A DNA stretch of 64,000 nucleotides, taken from the NCBI GenBank assembly GCA_903875445.1, contig CAIQWD010000089.1, positions 62,001 to 126,000 on the forward strand, given 5' to 3'. The notes beneath the pieces were generated by a model. The model worked only from the letters and a program-made list of their open reading frames with translations. It did not search any database and was not told the origin of the DNA. Below, piece after piece: positions 25,685-34,447 of the stretch (its first letter is position 1; each line of letters starts with the position of its first letter). Made by a program: the position numbers and the translations under genes. Source of the DNA: an uncultured delta proteobacterium (GTDB taxonomy: Bacteria; Desulfobacterota; Desulfobulbia; Desulfobulbales; Desulfocapsaceae).

Positions 25685-26203
25685 ATGACAACCATAACCA
25701 AAACTCTCTTGACAATTGCCACTGTTTTGATCCTTTCGCAAAATGCCCAAGCCGCTGAAGACGTTGAACAGGACACCTTTAGTTCGGTAGAAGAGCGGCG
25801 GATAGACAATACTATTCTCCAGGAACGTGCCAATATCCGTAAAGAACGTGAAGATACCGATCTGCGTAAAAAGGAACTAAAGTCCCTTGAAGAGGGTGTC
25901 GATAAGAAACTTGCCGACATAGACCGCAAGCTGGAAGAGCTGAGAAATCTGCAAAAAAAAATCGAAACCCTGCTTGCGGCAAAAACCGCGGTAGAGAAAA
26001 AGCGGATAGAAAATCTGGCCGGCATATATGAAAAAATGGTCCCGGCCAAAGCCGCACTTGCCTTGTCCGGTTTAGAGCAAAAATTGGCTGCCGATCTTCT
26101 GGCGGGTATGAAAGCCAAAGCAGCTGCTAAGATTTTAGATCAAATCGCCAAACAGAAAGCCTCTGAACTGAGCACAACCTTTTCAACTTTGCAACTTGAG
26201 TGA
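25685..26203 (+). CDS. MotE-like exported protein (MgtE N-domain-like)
   Basis: 172 residues. A signal or anchor sequence (TITKTLLTIATVLILSQNAQAAE) is followed by a long coiled coil (about 45-110, RKEREDTDLRKKELKSLEEG) and a C-terminal domain with IYEKMVPAKAALALSGLEQKLAADLLAGMKAKAAAKILDQI. This arrangement matches the MotE family, described as a periplasmic chaperone for MotC, and the related MgtE N-terminal domain. The position between fliJ and fliK is the usual one in deltaproteobacterial clusters. No motA or motB is in the window, so its partner cannot be checked here. Confidence 0.7.
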   Translation: MTTITKTLLTIATVLILSQNAQAAEDVEQDTFSSVEERRIDNTILQERANIRKEREDTDLRKKELKSLEEGVDKKLADIDRKLEELRNLQKKIETLLAAKTAVEKKRIENLAGIYEKMVPAKAALALSGLEQKLAADLLAGMKAKAAAKILDQIAKQKASELSTTFSTLQLE

Positions 26204-26207
26204 CATT

Positions 26208-27812
26208 ATGCCCCAGATAGCTCTGATCCAACCAGCCGCTCCTCAAGTTCCCCCACCTAGCCCTCCAGCAAATAATGATAACCGGAATTTTTCTCCCCAT
26301 CTCAATCAAGCTATAGCCGGCAGAAAAGATCAGTCGCCCAGCCGCGAAAGTGCCGACAAAGCCAATGAACAGACAGCAAGTGACAAGAAAAATATCAGTA
26401 ATAATGAACTACCTGATACTGCCACGAACAAAACCGAGTCAGGACGAGACACCGCCAACGCCAAAGAAGTCTCGGAAGCAGCTGTTGACAACACCAAGAA
26501 CAAGGAGCAAACTACAGAACAAAGCAATATAGTTATTTTCATGACGGCGGTCCAGACAGTAAACCAGCCGGTATGCAAAATCCAAACTGATAGCTCTGCA
26601 ATTCAAACACTCAATCAGCAGCTTACCAACAACTCATCACCACTTTTCGAGTTTCTAGCAAAAAATACTGCAAACGGTACCGGAGTAAGCGGTCAACAGG
26701 AAACCCTGTCACAAAAATCCTTGCAAAACTCTTCCGAGGAAAGTCTTTTTTCTTCTCCCCTTGCTGAAGCGATGGGCGTATCAGCAGCAAAAAAAGCCTC
26801 TGTGCCTCTTGGGGTACAAGCATCAGGAGCAAAATCGGAAAGTAACGGCCTTTTACAACAACTCCAGAAAATAATTGATAATAGCAATGAATCCGGCAAT
26901 ATATCAATTACCGTAACAGGGAACACCGGGAAAGAACCATCCGGACTGAATGGCATGCAAACGACAATTCCAGGAGCAGTTTCAGCAAGCAATTCATTGC
27001 CGCCGGCAGTTACTTCTCCCAGTTTTACTGAGGTTGCTGCCGGTAGCTCCATAACCCTCTTACCAAACAGCTCCGACATACCTGTGGACAAAGCCAACCA
27101 GAGCCTGACCTCGCTGCGACACAGCATCCAGCAGCAGTATTATGAGGGGAAATTTGCTCTGCAAAACGATAAAGAAAAGCAAACTTCTTCAGAAAACGCC
27201 CAACAAGACAACACCTTTACCCCCAAGGGTTCGCCGACCTTAGAGGGAACGGCTCTCTCTTCTTTGAAGCAAGATCAAACCAGCACCTTTGATCAACCTT
27301 TGGTATTGGCAATAGAAGGGCAAAAACAGCCGACCGTTGAAGCGTTGCGGCCTGTGACTCTGCCATCGGGCAATGTCGTCCAGCAACAAGACGTCATCCG
27401 GCAGATCACCGAACATTTTCAAATCTCGAGAAGAGATAATGATACCCAAATTAATATCAAACTTTATCCGGCGGAGCTTGGCGAATTAAAAATCGATTTG
27501 TCTTTGAAAGGAGGTTCGGTTCGTGCAAACGTCGTTGCCAGTAGCCAATACGCTCAGGAAATCATAGAAAAAAACATGGGTAAACTGAGAACGATCCTGG
27601 AGAGTCAGGGGTTTACCATTGACGATATCTCGGTCACTGCCAAATCCGATACAACAAAAGAATTCAATCTCTTTGACAAACAACTCTTCAGCCAAAACGA
27701 TTACACTCCATCTTCGACCAAAACTACCCGTCCCCCCGGAGGATTTTTCACAATGGAAGATAGCGGTGCGAACGTCCAGGCTGCAGCAACCGGTGTAAAT
27801 GTAAAAATCTAA
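26208..27812 (+). CDS. fliK: Flagellar hook-length control protein FliK
   Basis: About 534 residues. The first 390 or so are low-complexity (Ser, Asn, Gln, Thr, Ala), the normal ruler-like exported region. The conserved C-terminal domain follows: TQINIKLYPAELGELKIDLSLKGGSVRANVVASSQ (residues about 403-440), then YAQEIIEKNMGKLRTILESQGF and DDISVTAK. FliK measures hook length and switches export specificity through FlhB. The ATG at 26208 is preferred over a TTG 12 bases earlier. A second, shorter FliK-like gene occurs at 61,005. Confidence 0.88.
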   Translation: MPQIALIQPAAPQVPPPSPPANNDNRNFSPHLNQAIAGRKDQSPSRESADKANEQTASDKKNISNNELPDTATNKTESGRDTANAKEVSEAAVDNTKNKEQTTEQSNIVIFMTAVQTVNQPVCKIQTDSSAIQTLNQQLTNNSSPLFEFLAKNTANGTGVSGQQETLSQKSLQNSSEESLFSSPLAEAMGVSAAKKASVPLGVQASGAKSESNGLLQQLQKIIDNSNESGNISITVTGNTGKEPSGLNGMQTTIPGAVSASNSLPPAVTSPSFTEVAAGSSITLLPNSSDIPVDKANQSLTSLRHSIQQQYYEGKFALQNDKEKQTSSENAQQDNTFTPKGSPTLEGTALSSLKQDQTSTFDQPLVLAIEGQKQPTVEALRPVTLPSGNVVQQQDVIRQITEHFQISRRDNDTQINIKLYPAELGELKIDLSLKGGSVRANVVASSQYAQEIIEKNMGKLRTILESQGFTIDDISVTAKSDTTKEFNLFDKQLFSQNDYTPSSTKTTRPPGGFFTMEDSGANVQAAATGVNVKI

Positions 27813-27836
27813 CCATCGACAGGACTCTCTTTAGTA

Positions 27837-27850
27837 ACCCCTTGAGGGGT
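27837..27850 (+). terminator. Short hairpin between fliK and flgD
   Basis: ACCCC (27837-27841), loop TTGA, GGGGT (27846-27850). It is followed by AAAAATTC, not by a T-run, so it is more likely an RNA-stability or pausing hairpin than a full terminator. Confidence 0.3.
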
Positions 27851-27899
27851 AAAAATTCTTGATGGCTGATGGCAATTCAGAGTTTTAAAAGGATACCAA

Positions 27900-28586
27900 A
27901 TGAGCACTGACATTAATTCGATAAACCAGGCAACAACAGCATCCAGCGGCACGAGCACCACCAAGAAGACCGACGTGAGCATGGGCAAGGAGGATTTCCT
28001 CAAGCTATTGGTGGCTCAGCTCCAGCATCAAGATCCTTTAACCCCCGACAACCCGACGGAGTTCACCGCTCAACTGGCCCAGTTCAGCTCTCTTGAACAA
28101 TTGACCACCCTGAATGCCAGTATGGATAAGTTGATAACTTCAAACACCAATTCCGGCAACCTTGCGACCCTCAACACAATCGGCAAAGATGTGGCATATA
28201 CCGGAAGCAGTTTCAACTTAACCGGGTCATCGATGGACTTGGGGTATAAACTGGATGCTCAGGCTTCGGCAGTCACCCTCTCCCTGCAACAAAACGGTAC
28301 CACCGTTGCCACCCTCAAAGGGACAGACCTCAGTACGGGCAATCATTTTATCACATGGAACGGCTTGACCAATGATGGCGCTAAAGCACCATCCGGCATT
28401 TATAATATCGTTGCCAAGGCGACAGCTGCAGATGGAACAACTGTTACAGCCTCGCCATTGATCAAGTCGGAGGTAACCGGTGTCGACCTGAGCGGACAAT
28501 CGGGTGGAACCCTTATCACCAAAGCCGGGGAAGCTGCCTACACGTCTGTTGTCGGGGTTTATGACCCGGGCACAACAACACTATAA
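27900..28586 (+). CDS. flgD: Hook assembly scaffold FlgD
   Basis: 228 residues. The N-terminal signature MGKEDFLKLLVAQLQHQDPLTP followed by TEFTAQLAQFSSLEQL is diagnostic of FlgD, the temporary hook cap. The C-terminal half has the FlgD Ig-like/Tudor fold wording (NHFITWNGLTNDGAKAPSGIYNIVAKA). AAGGA precedes the ATG. It lies 78 bases before flgE. Confidence 0.95.
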   Translation: MSTDINSINQATTASSGTSTTKKTDVSMGKEDFLKLLVAQLQHQDPLTPDNPTEFTAQLAQFSSLEQLTTLNASMDKLITSNTNSGNLATLNTIGKDVAYTGSSFNLTGSSMDLGYKLDAQASAVTLSLQQNGTTVATLKGTDLSTGNHFITWNGLTNDGAKAPSGIYNIVAKATAADGTTVTASPLIKSEVTGVDLSGQSGGTLITKAGEAAYTSVVGVYDPGTTTL

Positions 28587-28663
28587 TAGATACTAATGAG
28601 TATCGCAAAACCAGACAAACCTGGTTATACGATCTGACTCTTGCTGAATAAAAGGAGAAAATT

Positions 28664-29938
28664 ATGGGTATGTCAAGTGCGTTATACAGTGGAGTCAGCG
28701 GTCTTAACACCAACTCCCAGGCCATGAGTGTTATCGGTAATAACCTGGCTAATACCAACACCGTTGGTTTCAAAGGTTCACGGACTGTATTTGCCGATCT
28801 CCTCTCTTCCACGATCAACGGTTCGGGTGGCGAATCCCAGGTGGGTCGCGGTGTCGGCATGTCGAAGGTAGACCAGGTATTCAGTCAAGGCACCTTCGAA
28901 TCAACGGACTCGAAACTCGATGTCGCGATTGAGGGCCCGGGTTTTTTTATCCTTAAACAAAAAGGAAACGAAACTCCCTTCTACTCTCGAGCCGGGTCCT
29001 TCAGATTTGACCAGGATGGATATCTCGTCAACCCTGAAGGGTATCGGGTCCAGGGAAAAACCTTTAATGCCACCACCGGCGTCTTGAACCCGGGAAATGC
29101 CACTGATATCCAGGTGGCCGACACCGGGTTGATTCAAGGACAAGCCACATCCACCATGAAGATCACCACCAATCTCAATGCCTCTGAACCGATAATTGCA
29201 ACTGCTTTCAGCGTCACCGACCCTACCACCTATAACTTTTCTTCTTCAGCACAGGTCTTTGACTCTCTCGGCAACCCACATCTCTTGACCACCTATTTTA
29301 CCAAAACCGCCGCCAACACCTGGGGTGTGAACTGGAGTGCCGAGAACACGGCTGTACCTCCCGTAGTCTTGACGGGAGCATTACCTAATCTTACCTTCAC
29401 TTCCGACGGTGTTCTGACAGGTGCCGCTGCCGTTCCTCCCGTGCCAACCACCGCCACTATACCTGCGGGCAGCTTAAATTGGGCCAACAACACGACCAAC
29501 ACAGGCATAGCCGTCACCTTTGATACAACGCAGTTTAACAGCGCATCGGTGGTTATCTCGCAAGACCAAAACGGTTTCGGTGCCGGTAGCCTTACCGGGA
29601 CGACGATCGACCCAAATGGCATAGTAATCTCTTCATATTCCAATGGCCAACAAACCAAACAAGCCCAATTGATATTGGGAAGATTCGTCAACCCCAACGG
29701 ACTGTCCCTGGCCGGCAGTAACCTCTATAACGAAACACTCGCTTCCGGTGCGGCCCGTACCGGTCTGCCGGGACCGGAACTGGGCAAGGTGTTTACCAAT
29801 TCCCTCGAACAGTCAAATGTCGATATGGGTGCGGAGTTTGTCAGAATGATCACCGTGCAACGCGGCTTTCAGGCCAATTCAAAGATTATAACAACCGTTG
29901 ACCAACTGCTTGGCGAACTGATTAATCTCAAAACTTAA
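28664..29938 (+). CDS. flgE: Flagellar hook protein FlgE
   Basis: 424 residues. The N-terminal MSSALYSGVSGLNTNSQAM and VIGNNLANTNTVGFKGSR, together with the C-terminal LEQSNVDMGAEFVRMITVQR and ANSKIITTVDQLLGELINLK, are the hook/rod family ends. The middle contains beta-rich hook domains and a Pro/Thr/Ala-rich loop near residues 260-275. AAGGAGA precedes the ATG. FlgE forms the flexible hook. It ends the first part of the cluster; a 300-base gap with a possible sigma54 promoter follows. Confidence 0.95.
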   Translation: MGMSSALYSGVSGLNTNSQAMSVIGNNLANTNTVGFKGSRTVFADLLSSTINGSGGESQVGRGVGMSKVDQVFSQGTFESTDSKLDVAIEGPGFFILKQKGNETPFYSRAGSFRFDQDGYLVNPEGYRVQGKTFNATTGVLNPGNATDIQVADTGLIQGQATSTMKITTNLNASEPIIATAFSVTDPTTYNFSSSAQVFDSLGNPHLLTTYFTKTAANTWGVNWSAENTAVPPVVLTGALPNLTFTSDGVLTGAAAVPPVPTTATIPAGSLNWANNTTNTGIAVTFDTTQFNSASVVISQDQNGFGAGSLTGTTIDPNGIVISSYSNGQQTKQAQLILGRFVNPNGLSLAGSNLYNETLASGAARTGLPGPELGKVFTNSLEQSNVDMGAEFVRMITVQRGFQANSKIITTVDQLLGELINLKT

Positions 29939-30241
29939 TAGTCAATTTATTGACACCAGTTTGCCCACGGGGAGCCGCAAGTAATTACCTGGCCCACTTG
30001 CCATGGAGTTGTTGCGCCTCCCCATGACGTTTCCGCCATGTGCTGATCAATGCCGTTTCAATTTCCCCCTTCCTCTTGCTTTTATTCGTTTTTTGCCACT
30101 TGCCTTCTTTTTTCCGAATAGTTGCTTAACGCCTTGCTTACGAAGGTGCTTTTCAACCTGGAATGGTTTTTGCTATCTTGAGTTTAAATTCCACGGTCTC
30201 TGAGAAGAATATGCAGTTTCAGGTAATTGAGGCAGACATAC
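29939..30241. other. Intergenic gap between flgE and fliL
   Basis: About 300 bases, T-rich on the plus strand, with no convincing open frame; a 66-codon frame inside it has no homology that could be recognised. It splits the flagellar cluster into two blocks and contains the sigma54-like site at 30,159-30,174. No strong terminator was found after flgE. Confidence 0.5.
30159..30174 (+). promoter_or_regulatory. Possible sigma54 promoter upstream of fliL
   Basis: TGGAAT, five bases, then TTGCT, with GG (30160-30161) and GC (30172-30173) exactly ten bases apart. The -12 part is good and the -24 part has GG but not CAC. It would give a leader of about 55 bases for fliL. Confidence 0.45.
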
Positions 30242-30751
30242 ATGGCTGAAAAGAAAAAAGAAGTTGCGGAGGCACCGCAGAGCGGCAGTAAGAAAAAACT
30301 ATTTTTGATTGTCGGCCTGCTTGCGATTGTCCTTCTTGCAGGAGGCGGTACGGCCGCCTTTTTAATGCTGAAAAAGGCTCCAGAGCCTAAAGAAACCAAA
30401 GATCCGGCAAAGCATGTGCCGGTGCCGGACATTCATCAACAGGCGGATATCGGTCCGCAGGTGAATATTGAAGAGTTCATTGTCAACATCATTAGTGGCG
30501 ATTCCCCTCACTATGTCAAAGCATCCTTAACCGTCGAGTTGACCAATGAAGAGGTAAAAGGAGAGGTAGAAAAGAGAATGCCGCAGATGCGCGACTCCAT
30601 TCTCTTGTTGATAGGCAATAAAACCTTCGAAGAGTTGCAGGATCTCCAGGGCAAGAAACAACTGAAAGCGGAACTCACCAGTAAGATTAATTCTTTTCTG
30701 AAAACCGGTAAGGTGAAAGCTGTCTATTTCACCAACTTCGTGGTGCAATAA
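30242..30751 (+). CDS. fliL: Flagellar stator-associated protein FliL
   Basis: About 169 residues. A Lys-rich cytoplasmic start (MAEKKKEV) is followed by one transmembrane helix (about 22-42, LFLIVGLLAIVLLAGGGTAAF), a short Pro/Lys linker and the periplasmic domain (VNIEEFIVNIISGDSPHYVKASLTVEL; MRDSILLLIGNKTFEEL; KAVYFTNFVVQ). FliL surrounds and supports the stator at the basal body. The ATG at 30242 with GAGG upstream is chosen over a TTG at 30227. It leads the second block of cluster genes. Confidence 0.92.
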   Translation: MAEKKKEVAEAPQSGSKKKLFLIVGLLAIVLLAGGGTAAFLMLKKAPEPKETKDPAKHVPVPDIHQQADIGPQVNIEEFIVNIISGDSPHYVKASLTVELTNEEVKGEVEKRMPQMRDSILLLIGNKTFEELQDLQGKKQLKAELTSKINSFLKTGKVKAVYFTNFVVQ

Positions 30752-30766
30752 GGCGACGGGAAAGGC

Positions 30767-31747
30767 ATGGAACCGATTCTCAGCAAAACCGAAATCACAG
30801 ACCTCCTGAAAGCCATCCATGAAGGCCGGGTGTCCCTCGAACTTGACGAAAAACAGCAAACGCAGTTCCTCCACTGCACTCCGGCTAATCTCTTCCAGTT
30901 GACTCGGCCGGACAGTAAACAATTCAGAATCCCCAATTTTGATATCATCCTCGACGCTTTTTGCAGATCCTATTCCACCACGCTCAGCAACCAACTGCAA
31001 CGCTCCTTATCGATAAGTCGCACAAAGCTCGAAAGCTTTGAGTTCCAAAAATTCATGGCCGACAAAACCAACCCCGGGGCCATCGGCATCCTCGACATGA
31101 ATCCGTTGAAATATGGCGCCATGATCATTCTTGACCCGGTTATCTCATTTTCGGTACTGGAGATCATGCTGGGTGCCTCGGCTGAACTGCAAACCCTGCA
31201 CCTCGAAAGAAGGCTGACCGCCCTCGAACTGACTATTCTCAAGGCCATTATCTCCGATGCCTGCAACGACCTGAACAAGGCATTTTCGCAATTGCTGGAA
31301 ATGCACTCCGCCCTTATCAAGCTGGAAAACAATGCCCGGCTGGTATCGATTGTCGAACCCGAGGCGGAGGTTATTGTCGGCACCTTTATGCTCAAGGTGG
31401 GCGAGCATTCCGGAGAAATACATCTGATTTTCCCCTTTGCCACCCTTGAGCCGCTTCGAGATTCCTTGAGAGAACTCCTCAATATTCCGACAATAATCAA
31501 GAGTACCTGGCAGAGTGTCCTGGAGGATGAGGTCCAGGAGGTTCCAGCAACGATCACCGCCCTTTCCGGCAATATTACCCTCTCCATTAAGCAGATCCTC
31601 GATCTCCGGAAAGGCGATATCCTTGATCTCGACTACGATCCCAATGTACCACTGAAGGTTCTGGTTGAAGACAAAATTAAATTTTTGGCGATTCCCGGAA
31701 CACATAATGGCAAAAAGGCCATCAGTCTCACCGGCATTTACCAATAA
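30767..31747 (+). CDS. fliM: Flagellar motor switch protein FliM
   Basis: 326 residues. The N-terminal CheY-P-binding segment is present in slightly divergent form (EPILSKTEITDLLKAIHEG). The middle CheC-like domain shows the FliM wording FDIILDAFCRSYSTTLSNQL, NPLKYGAMIILDPVISFSVLE, and LELTILKAIISDACNDLNKAF. The C-terminal SpoA domain ends LDLDYDPNVPLKVLVEDKIKFLAIPG. FliM is the CheY-P-receiving part of the C ring. It does not carry the E-x2-N pair of the CheX-like proteins encoded at 12,130-15,713. Confidence 0.94.
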   Translation: MEPILSKTEITDLLKAIHEGRVSLELDEKQQTQFLHCTPANLFQLTRPDSKQFRIPNFDIILDAFCRSYSTTLSNQLQRSLSISRTKLESFEFQKFMADKTNPGAIGILDMNPLKYGAMIILDPVISFSVLEIMLGASAELQTLHLERRLTALELTILKAIISDACNDLNKAFSQLLEMHSALIKLENNARLVSIVEPEAEVIVGTFMLKVGEHSGEIHLIFPFATLEPLRDSLRELLNIPTIIKSTWQSVLEDEVQEVPATITALSGNITLSIKQILDLRKGDILDLDYDPNVPLKVLVEDKIKFLAIPGTHNGKKAISLTGIYQ

Positions 31748-31762
31748 TAAAGGAAGAGAGAT

Positions 31763-32131
31763 ATGGCGACACCAGGAAATACCCGTCCGGCTCCGGAAGA
31801 AATCAAAGAACTTCTGCAGAATGATGCGCAAAGCGGTTCGAAAAAGACCATTTCCTCGGACCAGAGAGATGGTCGCGGACTTGACTTCCTCTATGACATC
31901 CCTCTGCAGATATCCGTTGAAGTCGGGAGGAGCAAAATTCTTCTCCGAGATCTCCTGAAAATGAGCGAAGGATATGTCATCGAACTCGACAAGCTCGCCG
32001 GCGAGCCCTTAGACCTCTACGTCAATTCGCGTCTTATCGCCAAGGGTGAAGCGGTTATGGTCGGAGACAAATTCGGCATCCGTCTCACCGATGTGGTGAG
32101 CACCTCCGATCGCATAGAAAATCTCGGCTAA
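31763..32131 (+). CDS. fliN: Flagellar motor switch protein FliN
   Basis: 122 residues. A variable N-terminus of about 35 residues is followed by the SpoA/FliN domain: FLYDIPLQISVEVGRSKILLRDLL, GYVIELDKLAGEPLDLYVNSRLIAKGEAVMVGDKFGIRLTDVV (residues about 75-117). FliN builds the lower C ring and docks export complexes. Only 12 bases separate it from the chosen start of fliO. Confidence 0.96.
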   Translation: MATPGNTRPAPEEIKELLQNDAQSGSKKTISSDQRDGRGLDFLYDIPLQISVEVGRSKILLRDLLKMSEGYVIELDKLAGEPLDLYVNSRLIAKGEAVMVGDKFGIRLTDVVSTSDRIENLG

Positions 32132-32143
32132 GTGGAGAAAACA

Positions 32144-32548
32144 ATGGTCCCTGCAGCAATCCGCAGACAGATCTTCGCCCTGGCTCTCGTTTGTTTTTGC
32201 CGGGTGCCGGATGTGGTCCAAGCCGCTTCATCGCAAATGATCGAAATGGAGAGCTATTTCAAGGTGATTTGGGGTCTGCTTGTCGTCCTCGGGATAATCC
32301 TTGCCTTGTATGCCCTCCTGCGGAAACGTTTTTCCCTCTTTGCCACCACCCCGGAACAAAATATCAAGATTCTTGAGGTCAAGCCACTTATGGGCAGAAA
32401 GAGCCTTTGCCTGATCACGGTCAAGGGCAACGAATATCTCCTCGGTATATGCGGGGACCGGATCAGCCATCTCGCCACCTTGCCGAGCAAGACGGACCTG
32501 TCCTTCGCAGCAACTCTGCGATCTACTGAAGCGGACCGGCAGCCATGA
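32144..32548 (+). CDS. fliO: Flagellar export assembly protein FliO
   Basis: About 134 residues. There is an N-terminal signal-like segment (IFALALVCFCRVPDVVQA), then one transmembrane helix (about 42-64, VIWGLLVVLGIILALYALL), then a cytoplasmic domain with IKILEVKPLMGRKSLCLITVKGNEYLLGI, the FliO signature. It helps FliP assemble. The ATG at 32144 has GGAG seven bases upstream and is preferred over a GTG at 32132. The stop overlaps the fliP start by four bases. Confidence 0.88.
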   Translation: MVPAAIRRQIFALALVCFCRVPDVVQAASSQMIEMESYFKVIWGLLVVLGIILALYALLRKRFSLFATTPEQNIKILEVKPLMGRKSLCLITVKGNEYLLGICGDRISHLATLPSKTDLSFAATLRSTEADRQP

Positions 32549-33312
32549 CGCGGTCGAGTTCATCCCTCTCCGCCTGCATCGCCCTCCTTGTCGCGATATT
32601 CGGGGTGATGTTCCTCGCCGACAGTGTCCTGGCAATCGGCCTGCCAACCGTTACCTTTGGCGTCGACGACGCCCAGAACCCCAAGCAGATCTCCACCGCT
32701 CTCCAGGTGCTTTTACTTTTGACCGTCCTGTCGATGGCTCCGGCGATCCTTTTAATGATGACCTCTTTCACCAGGATCGTTATCGTTTTGGGCTTTATCC
32801 GCCAGGCAATGGGGACGCAAAATATGCCTCCTACCCAAATTATTCTCGGCTTGTCTCTTTTCCTCTCCTTTTTTATCATGTCGCCGACCCTCAATAAAAT
32901 GAACGAGGAGGCACTGCAGCCGTATCTCAAGGAACAGATCAGTCAGGCCGACGCTCTGGAGAAAGGTCTTGCCCCCCTGCGGGAGTTTATGTTGAGCCAG
33001 GTTCGTGAGGAGGAACTGACCCTCCTGACCGAAATCACCATGAAAAACCAGCCGTCTCGCCAGGAGGATATCCCGACGATGACCCTCATCCCCGCCTTTA
33101 TGCTGTCGGAGTTGAAACGTGCATTCCAGATGGGTTTCATGATTTATATCCCCTTTCTGGTGATTGACATGATTGTTGCATCGGTTCTTATGTCCATGGG
33201 CATGATGATGCTGCCGCCGGTCATCATCTCCATGCCCTTCAAACTCTTGCTTTTCGTCCTTGTCGATGGCTGGACTCTTGTAGTCGGATCACTGATTAAA
33301 AGTTTTAACTAA
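32545..33312 (+). CDS. fliP: Flagellar export gate protein FliP
   Basis: 255 residues. It begins with a signal peptide (about 1-30), and the mature part has four hydrophobic helices. Family wording is clear: MTSFTRIVIVLGFIRQAMGTQ, PPTQIILGLSLFLSFFIM, and the C-terminal PFLVIDMIVASVLMSMGMMMLPP. Five FliP subunits form the core of the export channel with FliQ and FliR. Translation is coupled to fliO by the ATGA overlap. Confidence 0.96.
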   Translation: MTRSSSSLSACIALLVAIFGVMFLADSVLAIGLPTVTFGVDDAQNPKQISTALQVLLLLTVLSMAPAILLMMTSFTRIVIVLGFIRQAMGTQNMPPTQIILGLSLFLSFFIMSPTLNKMNEEALQPYLKEQISQADALEKGLAPLREFMLSQVREEELTLLTEITMKNQPSRQEDIPTMTLIPAFMLSELKRAFQMGFMIYIPFLVIDMIVASVLMSMGMMMLPPVIISMPFKLLLFVLVDGWTLVVGSLIKSFN

Positions 33313-33385
33313 GTCGTTCGGAATAAGAATTTGCTTGGCTCGTTACTCCTCCTTCTATCCAACCTCTTATCCGTGGAGAGAACCC

Positions 33386-33649
33386 ATGACCCCTGAATTG
33401 GCTATCGATGTCTGTCGCAAGGCTATCGAGACCATTTTGCTGGGGTCGGCACCAATGTTGATCATTGGTCTGGTCATCGGCCTGCTCGTTTCTATTTTCC
33501 AGGCAGCAACCCAGATCAATGAACAGACTCTTTCCTTCGTTCCGAAGATAGTTGCCGTCTTTCTCACCATTTTGTTATTTGGCCCATGGCTTATCAAACT
33601 CCTCACTCTTTTTACCATCGGTCTCTTTGAAACCATGGTCACCCTGTAA
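33386..33649 (+). CDS. fliQ: Flagellar export gate protein FliQ
   Basis: About 87 residues with two transmembrane helices (about 15-40 and 50-75). The signature MTPELAIDVCRKAIETILLG, then LVIGLLVSIFQAATQINEQTL and FVPKIVAVFLTIL, is standard FliQ. The ATG at 33386 has GGAGAG upstream and gives the usual family length; an in-frame start at 33335 would add 17 unconserved residues. It lies eight bases before fliR. Confidence 0.95.
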   Translation: MTPELAIDVCRKAIETILLGSAPMLIIGLVIGLLVSIFQAATQINEQTLSFVPKIVAVFLTILLFGPWLIKLLTLFTIGLFETMVTL

Positions 33650-33657
33650 ATCTGTCC

Positions 33658-34440
33658 ATGGAAATCCCTCTTCTTCCTATAGAACAGATCCAAACCTTTC
33701 TTGTCGTTACTGCCAGGGTCGCCGGATTCATGGCCGGCATTCCAGTATTTGCCTCCGCTCAGACCCCAGGGCAAGTAAAAACCGCCCTGGTTTTTGTCAG
33801 CTCCTTGATGCTCTTCCCGGTCATGGCCGGGGCTATTCCCCAGGTGAGTTTTTCCCCCCTCCCCTTCTTCCTGCTCATCCTCTCCGAGGTTCTCCTTGGT
33901 CTTCTCTTAGGACTTGTCGCCACGCTGATTTTTACCTCTGTCGAATTCGGTGCAACGGTTATCGGCTTTCAAATGGGCTTTGCTTCGGCAAACGTCTACG
34001 ATCCCCAGAGTGAAAGGCAGGTAGAACTCATTTCTCAGTTTCAAAATGTCTTTGCCATTTTGATTTTTTTGGCCATTAACGGCCACCATATCTTTCTGCG
34101 AACCGTCGTTTTGTCTTATGAGCTTCTGCCTCCCGGTAAGTTCGATGTTTCCGGAGAGGCCATCCCTTACCTCATGCAGCTGGCATCGCACATGTTTACT
34201 ATCGGGGTGCAGTTCAGCGCCCCGGTGCTTGCCGTCCTCCTTTTTTCCGGCCTCATTCTTGGTATTTTGGCTCGCGTATTTCCACAGTTGAATGTCTTCC
34301 TGCTGTCTTTCCCCCTCAATATCGGAATCGGTTTTATAGTCATTGCTTTGACACTCAATATGGTATCGGCCCTTATCAGACAAGAATTTGACACTCTTGC
34401 AGAACGCATTTTTACCCTTCTCAGCTATCTCAATCCTTAG
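33658..34440 (+). CDS. fliR: Flagellar export gate protein FliR
   Basis: 260 residues, with about six hydrophobic segments. The wording VTARVAGFMAGIPVFASAQTPGQVK near the front, LLGLLLGLVATLIFTSVEFGATVIGFQMG in the middle, and IGIGFIVIALTLNMVSAL near the end fit FliR, the last piece of the FliPQR export gate. It ends seven bases before flhB. Confidence 0.94.
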   Translation: MEIPLLPIEQIQTFLVVTARVAGFMAGIPVFASAQTPGQVKTALVFVSSLMLFPVMAGAIPQVSFSPLPFFLLILSEVLLGLLLGLVATLIFTSVEFGATVIGFQMGFASANVYDPQSERQVELISQFQNVFAILIFLAINGHHIFLRTVVLSYELLPPGKFDVSGEAIPYLMQLASHMFTIGVQFSAPVLAVLLFSGLILGILARVFPQLNVFLLSFPLNIGIGFIVIALTLNMVSALIRQEFDTLAERIFTLLSYLNP

Positions 34441-34447
34441 ATAACCT

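Noticed and set aside
30003-30203. 66-codon open frame in the flgE-fliL gap
   Set aside because: Composition is unlike a protein (many Phe/Pro/Cys from T-rich DNA) and there is no ribosome-binding site; better seen as intergenic.
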